Below, piece after piece: positions 25,098-31,640 of a stretch of DNA of 64,000 nucleotides. The notes beneath the pieces are model-generated. The model did not search any database and was not told the origin of the DNA. It saw nothing but the letters and a program-made list of their open reading frames with translations. A program made the translations under genes and the position numbers. Positions within the stretch are counted from its first letter, which is position 1, and each line of letters starts with the position of its first letter. Source of the DNA: a virus; the IMG/VR virus record IMGVR_UViG_3300006076_000003, positions 1 through 64,000 of that record; one strand, written 5' to 3'.

Positions 25098-25122
25098 GCA
25101 GTTTAAAGTCTTGCTTAGGACT
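25098..25122 (-). promoter_or_regulatory. Intergenic hairpin element (copy A)
   Basis: Plus-strand GCAGTTTAAAGTC-TTGCTTAG-GACT. The 8-base loop TTGCTTAG and the leading GCAGTTT recur at 30049-30074, 30724-30749 and 31121-31146 with different but matching stems. It lies between the stop at 25128 and the start at 25071. Processing site, terminator or protein-binding site; not resolved. Confidence 0.55.
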
Positions 25123-25127
25123 GAGTA

Positions 25128-25481
25128 TTAGTTGCAGATGAATCCAGGTACACTTACAATGTTGCCTTTAGCATCTCTTGTTGCATTGTTAGTATCTGGT
25201 GCCACTAAGTCTTGACGCTCAGGGAATGCAGCAAGGATCATAGCACTAACAATTAAAATTTTGTTAGGTTGTGGTTCAGGTAAGTTGTGGCCAGTGACCA
25301 CTTGACGGGAGACTGTGAACATATCTATGTCCCCCACGATTTGATTTTCTTTTTCAAGGCGAGCCTCATTACCTGATGGCTCATAAGTGGTTGTACCCCA
25401 GCCGTTTTTTAATGTAATTGCATGTGGAGTCCAATTCTCCACTACTAATTCTGTATAATTCATTAAAGTATCCTCAATCAT
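25128..25481 (-). CDS. Conserved phage/bacterial hypothetical (LTPH-type)
   Basis: 117 residues. The opening VVENWTPHAITLKNGWGT, then YEPSGNEARLE, a central PEPQPNKILIVSAMILAAFP and the closing RQDLVAPDTNN and RDAKGNIVSVPGF match a small protein family I recognise from many phages and bacterial genomes. Its function is not known to me. AGGAG precedes the ATG by eight bases. Confidence 0.65.
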   Translation of the reverse strand: MIEDTLMNYTELVVENWTPHAITLKNGWGTTTYEPSGNEARLEKENQIVGDIDMFTVSRQVVTGHNLPEPQPNKILIVSAMILAAFPERQDLVAPDTNNATRDAKGNIVSVPGFICN

Positions 25482-25521
25482 TTTATTCTCCTAAAATTAG
25501 ATTTTTTGACCTATAGGGTAG

Positions 25522-25553
25522 GCCTCCTTAGGTCTGTGCCTGAGGGGCTTTTT
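25522..25553 (+). terminator. Terminator-like hairpin on the plus strand
   Basis: CCTCCTTAGG and CCTGAGGGG pair around TCTGTG, followed by CTTTTTATAT on the plus strand. No plus-strand gene precedes it, so it would stop antisense transcription into the small-gene region or fold in the leader of the gene starting at 25481. The 25482-25723 gap is otherwise AT-rich and without a gene. Confidence 0.45.
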
Positions 25554-25723
25554 ATATAAGTCTTAATTAAATCTTAATTTATTTATTAAAACTTAATTAA
25601 AACTTAATAGAAATAATCAAAATAGTTGTTATGACTGTATAAGTTTTAAACTTTAAAGTTGTATAAAAAATATACAGTCTATTTTTGAGGTTTGTGGGTT
25701 TGTTGGTTTTGTTTAGAGGGCTG

Positions 25724-26041
25724 TTAGAGGTCTGGAAGGAGCTCCAAATGCTCCTCCCTACCGCTATTTTCCACGTATAGCTCCTCATAAATTTTGTCGT
25801 AAATCCCCTCTTTCCCAAGAGACGATAACTCTCGTAAATGTGTGAGGTACCACTCTTGTCCACCTATATAATCCAAGTAACTACCGCCTTCAGCTTTAGC
25901 TTTTGCTTTAGACTGCTTAATTATCAATTTTTCTAAAGCTTTATCACTCATCTTTGGAGTGATTTTTAATTCCTTTATTTTGCCTATTACTGCCTTAGTG
26001 CGTTTAAACACTAAGCCAGCAATCTCTTGCTTGTAATGCAT
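25724..26041 (-). CDS. Basic hypothetical protein, 105 residues
   Basis: Lys-rich first half (KRTKAVIGKIKELKITPKM) followed by SDKALEKLIIKQSKAKAKAE and a C-terminal part with a HLRELSSLGKEGIYDKIY helix. Possibly nucleic-acid binding. Start at 26041 has GGAG at six bases; an ATG nine codons upstream is less likely. First minus-strand gene left of the iteron region. Confidence 0.6.
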   Translation of the reverse strand: MHYKQEIAGLVFKRTKAVIGKIKELKITPKMSDKALEKLIIKQSKAKAKAEGGSYLDYIGGQEWYLTHLRELSSLGKEGIYDKIYEELYVENSGREEHLELLPDL

Positions 26042-26068
26042 TTCTGCTCCTTTAATTAATAAATTCAA

Positions 26069-26352
26069 TTAACCGAGGCCCCGTACGAGGTAATAGATAG
26101 AGTGTCGACACTATAAGTAGATATTGTTTATTTGTTAAAAAATAACAAATAAAAACAAAAGTAATATATGCTCTTTAAAAAACAGGCTACTCAAAGGTAG
26201 TTCCTAAGGAGAGCATATAAAACTCAATGCTGCTTTCCGTAGAAAACAGCAGTGAATTTTAAATTAAACTTAGACCAGCCCAAATGTCTATTTTTTCAAG
26301 TTTGGGCAGTCGTCCCAAAATTAAAAAATTAGGACACATACTCTTTATGACC
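26069..26352. other. Structured noncoding region beside the iterons
   Basis: No gene. It holds a perfect palindrome AGTGTCGACACT (26101-26112), an inverted repeat TATATGCTCT/AGAGCATATA (26165-26174, 26210-26219) enclosing CTAC/GTAG, a hairpin TGCTGCTTTC/GAAAACAGCA (26228-26251) and a hairpin GCCCAAA/TTTGGGC (26278-26307). Such density next to iterons suits a replication origin or divergent control region. Confidence 0.6.
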
Positions 26353-26353
26353 T

Positions 26354-26585
26354 TTTCGTGGTCATGTGGTGTAACCTAAGGGTTACACACCACTGCCCAC
26401 AACGCAAAATTAAGGTTATGGTCATTTCGTGGTCAAATTTCGTGGTCAAAATTTAACTCAAAAAACCCATGAAATAAGGCTTTGTCACTTTCATGGTCAT
26501 TTCGTGGTCAAATTTCGTGGTCAAATTTCGTGGTCAAAATGGTTGACCATGAAACCTCTTGTGGTCAAATAAAATGACCACGAAA
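26354..26585. repeat. Iterons TTTCGTGGTCA, six direct, one inverted, plus variants
   Basis: Perfect copies of TTTCGTGGTCA start at 26354, 26425, 26438, 26500, 26513 and 26526; those in clusters are exactly 13 bp apart. An inverted perfect copy is at 26575-26585. Near copies: TTTCATGGTCA at 26489, its inverse at 26544-26554, and TCTTGTGGTCA at 26557. A hairpin GTGTAACC/GGTTACAC lies at 26369-26388. Iterons of this kind mark plasmid-type origins and bind a Rep protein; some copies may serve as operators for the two genes that follow. Confidence 0.85.
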
Positions 26586-26622
26586 ATGTTAAATATTTAA
26601 TATTAGTTTAAAATTAAATGTG

Positions 26623-26628
26623 TATAAT
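26623..26628 (+). promoter_or_regulatory. -10 element of the RHH-RepA unit
   Basis: TATAAT inside GTGTATAATACACAC, 29 bases before the ATG at 26658. The iteron-like pair at 26557-26585 overlaps the expected upstream promoter region, so an iteron-binding protein could repress it. Confidence 0.55.
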
Positions 26629-26657
26629 ACACACATATAAATACTAAGGAGCAAGTG

Positions 26658-26828
26658 ATGAGAAAAAACATATGGTTCTCAAAATATCAACAAGAGATAA
26701 TGAGAGGGATAAAACAGTTTACAGATAACGTAAAAGAGACTGATTCAGAAATAATCAGAAAATCAATGGAATACTACCTACAGTATTTAAAAGATAACAA
26801 AATGGAGAAAGTGAATGATGAAAAATAA
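26658..26828 (+). CDS. Ribbon-helix-helix-like small protein
   Basis: 56 residues. A short N-terminal strand (KNIWFSKYQQEI), a first helix and then ETDSEIIRKSMEYYLQYL form the pattern of Arc/CopG-type ribbon-helix-helix repressors. AAGGAG precedes the ATG. The end overlaps the RepA-like gene by 14 bases, as in plasmid copy-control operons where a CopG-like protein represses its own promoter and rep. Repression through the iteron-like inverted pair is an inference. Confidence 0.65.
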   Translation: MRKNIWFSKYQQEIMRGIKQFTDNVKETDSEIIRKSMEYYLQYLKDNKMEKVNDEK

Positions 26829-27798
26829 CACAGAGGTAATAGAATTTGAAAAGTACTTTAACAAGGTACCTGATGAATTAATAACACCAGATTGGCTATA
26901 TAAAAACCTTATTGAGAAAAATTCATTAAACGTTATGTTTGGTGCAACAGGATCTATGAAAAGTTTTGTTATTTTAGATATGCTATTGCATATAACAAAT
27001 AATAAAGATTGGCAAAACTTTAAATTAAAAGAGCAAGATGTTGTTGCTCTATATGTTGCTGGGGAAGGACAGACTGGTCTAAACCTTAGAATAAAAGCAG
27101 CATGTAATAAACATGAATTAAATCATGACAATTTGTTAATAAGCAAAACACCTGTTGATTTAATGAATGAGGGACATATTAACAAATTAATAGCAGCAAT
27201 TAAGAGTATAGATAAACATGTTTTTATCATATTTGATACACTAAACAGAAACTTTAGTGGTGATGAAAATAGCAGCAAAGATATGGCTGTTGTATGGCAG
27301 AATGTAACAAGATTAACAAAAGTTAATGCTACTGTTATGATAATTCACCATACAGGACATGGTGTTTCAAATAGAGCAAGAGGTAGTTCATCTATAAGAG
27401 CAGCAATGGATGGTGAGTTTGGTGTAGAACTCAATAAGGAAACAAAAGTTATAACTGTTTCAAATACCAAAGCTAAAAACACTGAAGAAGCAGATGCTAT
27501 TACTTTAACATATGAAAAAGTTATATTAGGAAAAGATGAAGACGATGATGACATTACCTCATTAGCATTGTTACCTTATATTGATGAGGACAGCAATGAT
27601 ACAGAAGAAGTATTAATAAATACTGCTGAACTCATCAAAGATAAATTACCTATGAGTCATAAAGACATTAACAAATTGATTGCTGATGTTTTTAATAAGG
27701 CAGAGGAGACAGTTAGAAAAAGCATAAAACCAAAGGTCTATGCTTATCTAAAAGATAAATATAACATCCAGTCCGCTAAATCTGGCTGGGTGTTATGA
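26815..27798 (+). CDS. RepA-like hexameric helicase (AAA_25 type)
   Basis: 327 residues. Walker A is GATGSMKSF (43-51), Walker B is VFIIFDTLNRN, and IIHHTGHG with RARGSSSIRAAMDGEFGVE form the later motifs. These are marks of RSF1010 RepA-type replicative helicases found on plasmids, integrative elements and some phages. The C-terminal 60 residues look like a winged helix. It is the only gene group on the plus strand within the early region, directly downstream of iterons and a ribbon-helix-helix protein. No iteron-binding RepC or primase accompanies it; the phage primase may substitute. Confidence 0.85.
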   Translation: MMKNNTEVIEFEKYFNKVPDELITPDWLYKNLIEKNSLNVMFGATGSMKSFVILDMLLHITNNKDWQNFKLKEQDVVALYVAGEGQTGLNLRIKAACNKHELNHDNLLISKTPVDLMNEGHINKLIAAIKSIDKHVFIIFDTLNRNFSGDENSSKDMAVVWQNVTRLTKVNATVMIIHHTGHGVSNRARGSSSIRAAMDGEFGVELNKETKVITVSNTKAKNTEEADAITLTYEKVILGKDEDDDDITSLALLPYIDEDSNDTEEVLINTAELIKDKLPMSHKDINKLIADVFNKAEETVRKSIKPKVYAYLKDKYNIQSAKSGWVL

Positions 27799-27817
27799 TA
27801 CCATGTTATCTCTGAGA

Positions 27818-27834
27818 AAGAGGTTAAACCTCTT
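27818..27834. terminator. Bidirectional hairpin between convergent genes
   Basis: AAGAGGTT-A-AACCTCTT sits between the end of the RepA-like gene (27798) and the end of the RNA polymerase gene (27838). Either strand can fold it. No long T-run follows, so efficiency is uncertain. Confidence 0.5.
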
Positions 27835-27837
27835 CCT

Positions 27838-29925
27838 CTATGCTTGCATAAAGTTATCTCCTATAATTAATTTAGTCTCTTGTTTATCAGGTCGTAGACT
27901 TGCGACCTCTTCTGCTGTTAATTTGTCACGGCTCATAGATTTTAATGCCATTAACATTGCTTCCTGCTCCCAAGCATCCAGTAAATCTTGTTTTCCTACT
28001 CGAAGCAATCCTTCCTGAAGCATTCCACATGCCCCATCATTATCGTGTATAAATATTGCTGACCCACCAAGTTCAGCAACATAATCTATTTTAGCTCTAA
28101 CAGCTACAGCATCATCTGCATGTGTTGCATTTGCTAAAGCTCCACTCATTTTAACTTTAGATTCAACATCTTGTTTATCGCCTCTTCCTTTGATTACTGA
28201 GACTGCTGGCACATATTTACCATTGTTTAAGATAAATAGCAATGGCATATGTCTAACAATACTCATAGACTTTAGGTTGTCATAACCCAACTTTTCATTG
28301 AACGATCTTCCTTCCTCATCACTTGAGATGTAGAATACCTTAGATTGGTATCCTTCTAAATAAGCAATTGATCTGGCTGGAAAACCATCCCTTGTCATGA
28401 TGTTTAACTCTGAGTACTCATTGTTATAAAATGAGTTCCCTATCTTGTTATACAGGTGGAATAATTCACCTGTATCTCCATATACTTCTTTAACAATCTT
28501 GAGATATACCTCCTCTGTTAGATTTATTTCCTCACTATGTGCTTCTAAGAAGTACTGTTCAGCCTTCTTAACAGCAGATTTAGGTGATACCCCAGCAGTA
28601 ATTGATTGTGATACTGCTTTCTTGATATCATCCCTTGTTGCTGATAGATTTGTTATTTTATTAAATGCTTTAGTAAGCTCCTTGTGTGGATCCATAACTG
28701 ATTTGTAGTCAAGTAGATTACATATTCTTAAAGCTTTACGCTCTTTACTAAGTCCAGCAGCAAACCTTATTGCTCCTGAGTTGGTGTAATCTGTGAACAG
28801 GTATGTTGCATTTGGTGTGCCACTTAAGTAATCATAATATGCTTGTACTACTCGCTTATGATAAAGCTCCTCTAAATAGCCATTAGCCGATTTTAAAAAT
28901 TTGCTAATGTTTTTATCAACATCCTTTTCAAACTCTGCTATTGCATTGTTTGGGTTCAACCTTTTAAGAGTTGACATAATTACAAATACAATATATTTGT
29001 AATCTAACTCATTTAATACTCTAGGCTTAAAACTCTCCCACATATATTTACCTATCTTTGTTTGTGGGTTTAATAAAGGATTTGGTGATGTATAATAAAC
29101 CCTTCCCCTGTAATCATATGCTGTCTCTATAAACAAGGGAAAGTTTCCACTTTCTTGTTTATTTTTTAATTCTACCAATGCTTTAATATACCTTTTGTAA
29201 TTTTGTTTTAATTTGTCTAACCTATCTTTGATTAGCAATCTCCTTTCAAGATTGCTGTATTTTCTTGTTTTAGATAAAAATTTGCCTTCTTTAACAGCTA
29301 TATATTCTTTGCTGGTCAGCAAATATTTATACAGCTTTTTAATCTCTACATCATTTACAAGACGATGTTGCATCTTGTTAGCATTTGCTAAAGTCTTTTT
29401 AGCAGCACTATTAAGTTTACGTGCTGGCATACCTGCTTTACCTGCTACTTTAGTTTTAGGCTTTTGTGGTGAAAATGTTACACCACTAGTAGCATCTTTA
29501 AGAGCTACTTCAATACTAGGGTCCCCAATAAACTTTTCAATCTTTTGGTACTGCTTGTTACGACTTCTATACACTTCAACTCTTTTATTTGGACCTACTT
29601 TCATATAAGCATTTAGCACTGCTGCTGCAATGCTTAACTTTGCATGTTCCCTCCAGTGAGGGTTGAAATCTCCTAAGCCTCTTGAGTTTAGCCTATAAGA
29701 CAGTGCAGCAACTGCGTTATGCAGTTCAGTTTCTCTTAGATTTTCTAAGAAAGATAGGATATCTTTCTTATAGCCTCCTTTGAAAAAGATATCATAGGCA
29801 GCTACCATTGCTGCCCATTTTTCGTCTTTACCTTCTAAAGTCTTTAGAACTTTTAAATCTTCAAGAGATTTTTTGCTTTCTTTTAATTCAATATACACTT
29901 TTCTATAGATTGTTTCAGTTTTCAT
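27838..29925 (-). CDS. T7-type single-subunit RNA polymerase (N4 RNAPII-like, single chain)
   Basis: 695 residues. Palm and fingers motifs appear in order: DYRGRVYYTSPNPLLNP (271-287, the T7 DxxGR motif), motif A TDYTNSGAIRFAAG (D379), motif B RDDIKKAVSQSITAG (R431, K435/K436) and motif C FIHDNDGACG (H627, D628), the last preceded by NATHADDAVAVR as in T7. The Tyr that in T7 (Y639) guards ribonucleotide choice is not evident in motif B. N4 splits this enzyme over two genes (gp15 and gp16); here one chain of about the summed length carries it. It should transcribe middle genes. Located third among the early genes, behind a structured leader. Confidence 0.9.
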   Translation of the reverse strand: MKTETIYRKVYIELKESKKSLEDLKVLKTLEGKDEKWAAMVAAYDIFFKGGYKKDILSFLENLRETELHNAVAALSYRLNSRGLGDFNPHWREHAKLSIAAAVLNAYMKVGPNKRVEVYRSRNKQYQKIEKFIGDPSIEVALKDATSGVTFSPQKPKTKVAGKAGMPARKLNSAAKKTLANANKMQHRLVNDVEIKKLYKYLLTSKEYIAVKEGKFLSKTRKYSNLERRLLIKDRLDKLKQNYKRYIKALVELKNKQESGNFPLFIETAYDYRGRVYYTSPNPLLNPQTKIGKYMWESFKPRVLNELDYKYIVFVIMSTLKRLNPNNAIAEFEKDVDKNISKFLKSANGYLEELYHKRVVQAYYDYLSGTPNATYLFTDYTNSGAIRFAAGLSKERKALRICNLLDYKSVMDPHKELTKAFNKITNLSATRDDIKKAVSQSITAGVSPKSAVKKAEQYFLEAHSEEINLTEEVYLKIVKEVYGDTGELFHLYNKIGNSFYNNEYSELNIMTRDGFPARSIAYLEGYQSKVFYISSDEEGRSFNEKLGYDNLKSMSIVRHMPLLFILNNGKYVPAVSVIKGRGDKQDVESKVKMSGALANATHADDAVAVRAKIDYVAELGGSAIFIHDNDGACGMLQEGLLRVGKQDLLDAWEQEAMLMALKSMSRDKLTAEEVASLRPDKQETKLIIGDNFMQA

Positions 29926-29959
29926 TTTGAACTCCTATAATTAATTTTTTTTTGTTCAA

Positions 29960-30074
29960 CGTACCTTTGTTTAAGCAGTTGGTCTGCTCTTGTTAACTAA
30001 CAACTAACCCACCATTAAGTACTCCATTGAGTACTTAAGGATGAGTGAACAGTTTATAGTCTTGTTCAGGACTA
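29960..30074 (-). promoter_or_regulatory. Structured leader of the RNA polymerase gene (copy B)
   Basis: Plus-strand order: CGTACCTTT (29960), hairpin AGCAG-TTGGT-CTGCT (29974-29988), a 10-bp perfect hairpin TTAAGTACTC-CATT-GAGTACTTAA (30015-30038), and TAGTC-TTGTTCAG-GACTA (30057-30074). The same three hairpins recur at 30630-30749 with compensating base changes. On the transcribed strand they lie 35-150 bases upstream of the polymerase ATG. In N4, virion RNA polymerase promoters are small hairpins in the template strand near early genes; the TTGGT hairpin, with a purine at the loop centre, is a candidate. Confidence 0.65.
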
Positions 30075-30089
30075 AGGCAGATCTTAGAG

Positions 30090-30599
30090 CTATTCAATCC
30101 TAAAATCTACCATGGGAACTTCTAATCCCTTAGCAGCTAATGCTGCTAAGGTTAATATTCCTTCTTTGGCAATCCCCTTCCTTTCATATTCCCTTATTTC
30201 AAGTGTTGTCTCTCTATCAATTATTTGTTGTACAAATTCTCTATATAATAGAGAGACTATTAAGTATTTGGATATATCCTCCTGTATCCTACTATACTTT
30301 GATTCTACTTTAGTTTGTAGGACTATTTTATCTCTTTTAATCTCTAATAGGGAAATTGATATGTCTGCATACATGTCTTTATTATTAATTCCTGCTTTTG
30401 TGATTCTTTCCTCAGGAGCCTCTGACTCCCAACCAAATACTCTACGTTCTCCTTTTACCCATCCTTTACTTATAAGCCAATACTTAAATGTATGGTTATT
30501 CAAAACTTCAGACATTTCTGCGTACTCTTTGTATGCTTCTCTATTTGCAAGGCCACCTAATTTTTTGTGTCCGTAAAATTCAATTGTTAAAGTTTTCAT
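30090..30599 (-). CDS. Early hypothetical protein, 169 residues
   Basis: No family recognised. LTIEFYGHKKLGGLANREAY opens the protein; the middle is strand-rich (DISISLLEIKRDKIVLQTKV) and the end includes REYERKGIAKEGILTLAA. AAGGAGAA precedes the ATG. It is flanked on both sides by copies of the structured leader, just upstream of the RNA polymerase gene, the place where N4 has its early proteins. Confidence 0.65.
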   Translation of the reverse strand: MKTLTIEFYGHKKLGGLANREAYKEYAEMSEVLNNHTFKYWLISKGWVKGERRVFGWESEAPEERITKAGINNKDMYADISISLLEIKRDKIVLQTKVESKYSRIQEDISKYLIVSLLYREFVQQIIDRETTLEIREYERKGIAKEGILTLAALAAKGLEVPMVDFRIE

Positions 30600-30629
30600 A
30601 ATGTTCTCCTTAAATTAATTTATTATGAG

Positions 30630-30749
30630 CGTACCTTTTTAAAAGAGTTGGTCTCTTTTCTATTGAACAATTAAACTAACTACCCACCATTAAACATTCC
30701 TAAGAATGTTTAAAGATAGGTAAGCAGTTTTACAACATGCTTAGGTTGT
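30630..30749 (-). promoter_or_regulatory. Structured leader (copy C)
   Basis: CGTACCTTT (30630), hairpin AAAAGAG-TTGGT-CTCTTTT (30641-30659), perfect hairpin TTAAACATTC-CTAA-GAATGTTTAA (30690-30713) and ACAAC-ATGCTTAG-GTTGT (30732-30749). Compared with copy B the stems change on both sides so pairing is kept, while TTGGT, CGTACCTTT and CCACCA are unchanged. It precedes the 169-residue gene. Confidence 0.65.
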
Positions 30750-30754
30750 TGTTT

Positions 30755-31096
30755 TTATTTTTGTTTTTCAATCTCCTTTTTTAATTTTGCTAGTTTAAGC
30801 TCTCTTCTGAGAGCTTCCTCTTCCTCACGAGCTGTCTTCTCTTCTTCGCTCTCCTCTAACAGAGTAGAGAACCACTCTGCTGAGTTTTTAATATGTGTTG
30901 GTGTATTACCAACAAACTCAATTGTTCTATAAGTAGCCTCTGCAGTCAATGCTGCAGTTTTAGAAATTGACGCAGTAGAGTAAACTACCGCATCGTTTAA
31001 GTCAGCTAAAGGAGTTAATCCTTTATCTGCACAATTAGACTCTACTGAGTCAACTAAATCTTCAATAAACCATTTTGCTTTTGTGAATACTTTCAT
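30755..31096 (-). CDS. Early hypothetical protein with charged coiled-coil tail
   Basis: 113 residues from the ATG at 31096 (GGAGAATACA before it); the open frame extends upstream without a ribosome site. Middle segment VESNCADKGLTPLADLNDAV resembles the protein at 23604-23984. The last 35 residues are Glu/Lys-rich (EESEEEKTAREEEEALRREL). First gene of the early, minus-strand direction. Confidence 0.6.
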   Translation of the reverse strand: MKVFTKAKWFIEDLVDSVESNCADKGLTPLADLNDAVVYSTASISKTAALTAEATYRTIEFVGNTPTHIKNSAEWFSTLLEESEEEKTAREEEEALRRELKLAKLKKEIEKQK

Positions 31097-31120
31097 TGTA
31101 TTCTCCTTTAAATAAATTAG

Positions 31121-31146
31121 CAGTTTTACTACTTGCTTAGGTAAAA
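31121..31146 (-). promoter_or_regulatory. Intergenic hairpin element (copy D)
   Basis: CAGTTTTAC-TACTTGCTTAG-GTAAAA: the conserved TTGCTTAG loop and CAGTTT lead, here with stem TTTTAC/GTAAAA. It lies 25 bases upstream of the first early gene. Confidence 0.5.
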
Positions 31147-31426
31147 TTAGGTACTTCAACCACCATAGGGGGGGGGTATCCCCACTTGATTGGCGTTGGA
31201 TGCACCTAACTACACACCTCACTAAAAAGAAAGAAAAAACACCTATCACCAAACCTAAAAACTGCACACTGCAAACAATTTAACATCACATGCTAAAAAA
31301 TTTTTATTTTTATTACTACTACTATTATTATTAAGTTATAAAAAGAAATATATAAGTATTTAAAGAAAAGCCCCAGCGGCTCAGCTAAAAGGACGGGTGG
31401 GGTGTTAGGCAATTTTGTTATTGTTA

Positions 31427-31435
31427 TGCTATAAT
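31427..31435 (+). promoter_or_regulatory. Extended -10 promoter of the late genes
   Basis: TGCTATAAT is a perfect extended -10 box (TGnTATAAT), 32 bases before the zinc-ribbon ATG at 31467. No clear -35 box is present, as expected for extended -10 promoters read by host sigma-70 RNA polymerase. N4 late genes are also read by the host enzyme. Confidence 0.6.
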
Positions 31436-31466
31436 CTACCAAAACTTAAAAATAGGCTTAAAAGTT

Positions 31467-31640
31467 ATGTTATATTATATAGACTTTTTTTGTTTGCACT
31501 GCAATTCAACAAACAAATGCATACTAAAAGACAACATTATAAAATGTCCTTTATGCAACAATGTTATATATGAAAAAGGAAAAAACAATGGCAGAAAAAA
31601 AGAAGAAAAAAGAACCCCAATATGGGACGCCAGCAAGTAG
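31467..31640 (+). CDS. Small zinc-ribbon protein overlapping the terminase gene
   Basis: 57 residues: MLYYIDFFCLHCNSTNKCIL, then KDNIIKCPLCNNVIYEKGK and a basic tail. Cysteines C9/C12 and C27/C30 make a zinc ribbon similar in shape to Mu Com. The frame runs 50 bases into the small terminase gene and covers its ribosome site and start, so translating it should affect terminase expression. The ribosome site is weak. Confidence 0.55.
   Translation: MLYYIDFFCLHCNSTNKCILKDNIIKCPLCNNVIYEKGKNNGRKKEEKRTPIWDASK

Larger units (their letters stand above)
31097..31466. other. Divergent control region between early and late genes
   Basis: No gene on either strand. It contains a hairpin element (copy D, 31121-31146), a run of nine G at 31168-31176 followed by TATCCCC, a GC-richer block at 31370-31410 with possible hairpins, and the late promoter at 31427-31435. 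Early genes leave to the left and late genes to the right. In N4 this gene arrangement surrounds the ends of the linear genome. Confidence 0.6.

Noticed and set aside
25509-25519. T7-promoter-like CTATAGGG on the plus strand
   Set aside because: Only the last part of a T7 promoter matches, the polymerase here is far from T7, and no second copy with the same upstream bases was found.
26354-26585. CRISPR-like reading of the repeats
   Set aside because: Units are 11 bp with 2-bp gaps, some inverted, no unique spacers and no cas genes; iterons fit better.
280-31096. Temperate lifestyle with integrase
   Set aside because: No integrase, excisionase pair or attachment site was recognised; the ribbon-helix-helix and RepA genes alone do not show lysogeny.
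31168-31176. Phase-variable G9 tract
   Set aside because: It lies in noncoding sequence with no frame across it, so switching of a gene product is not supported; promoter effects remain possible.
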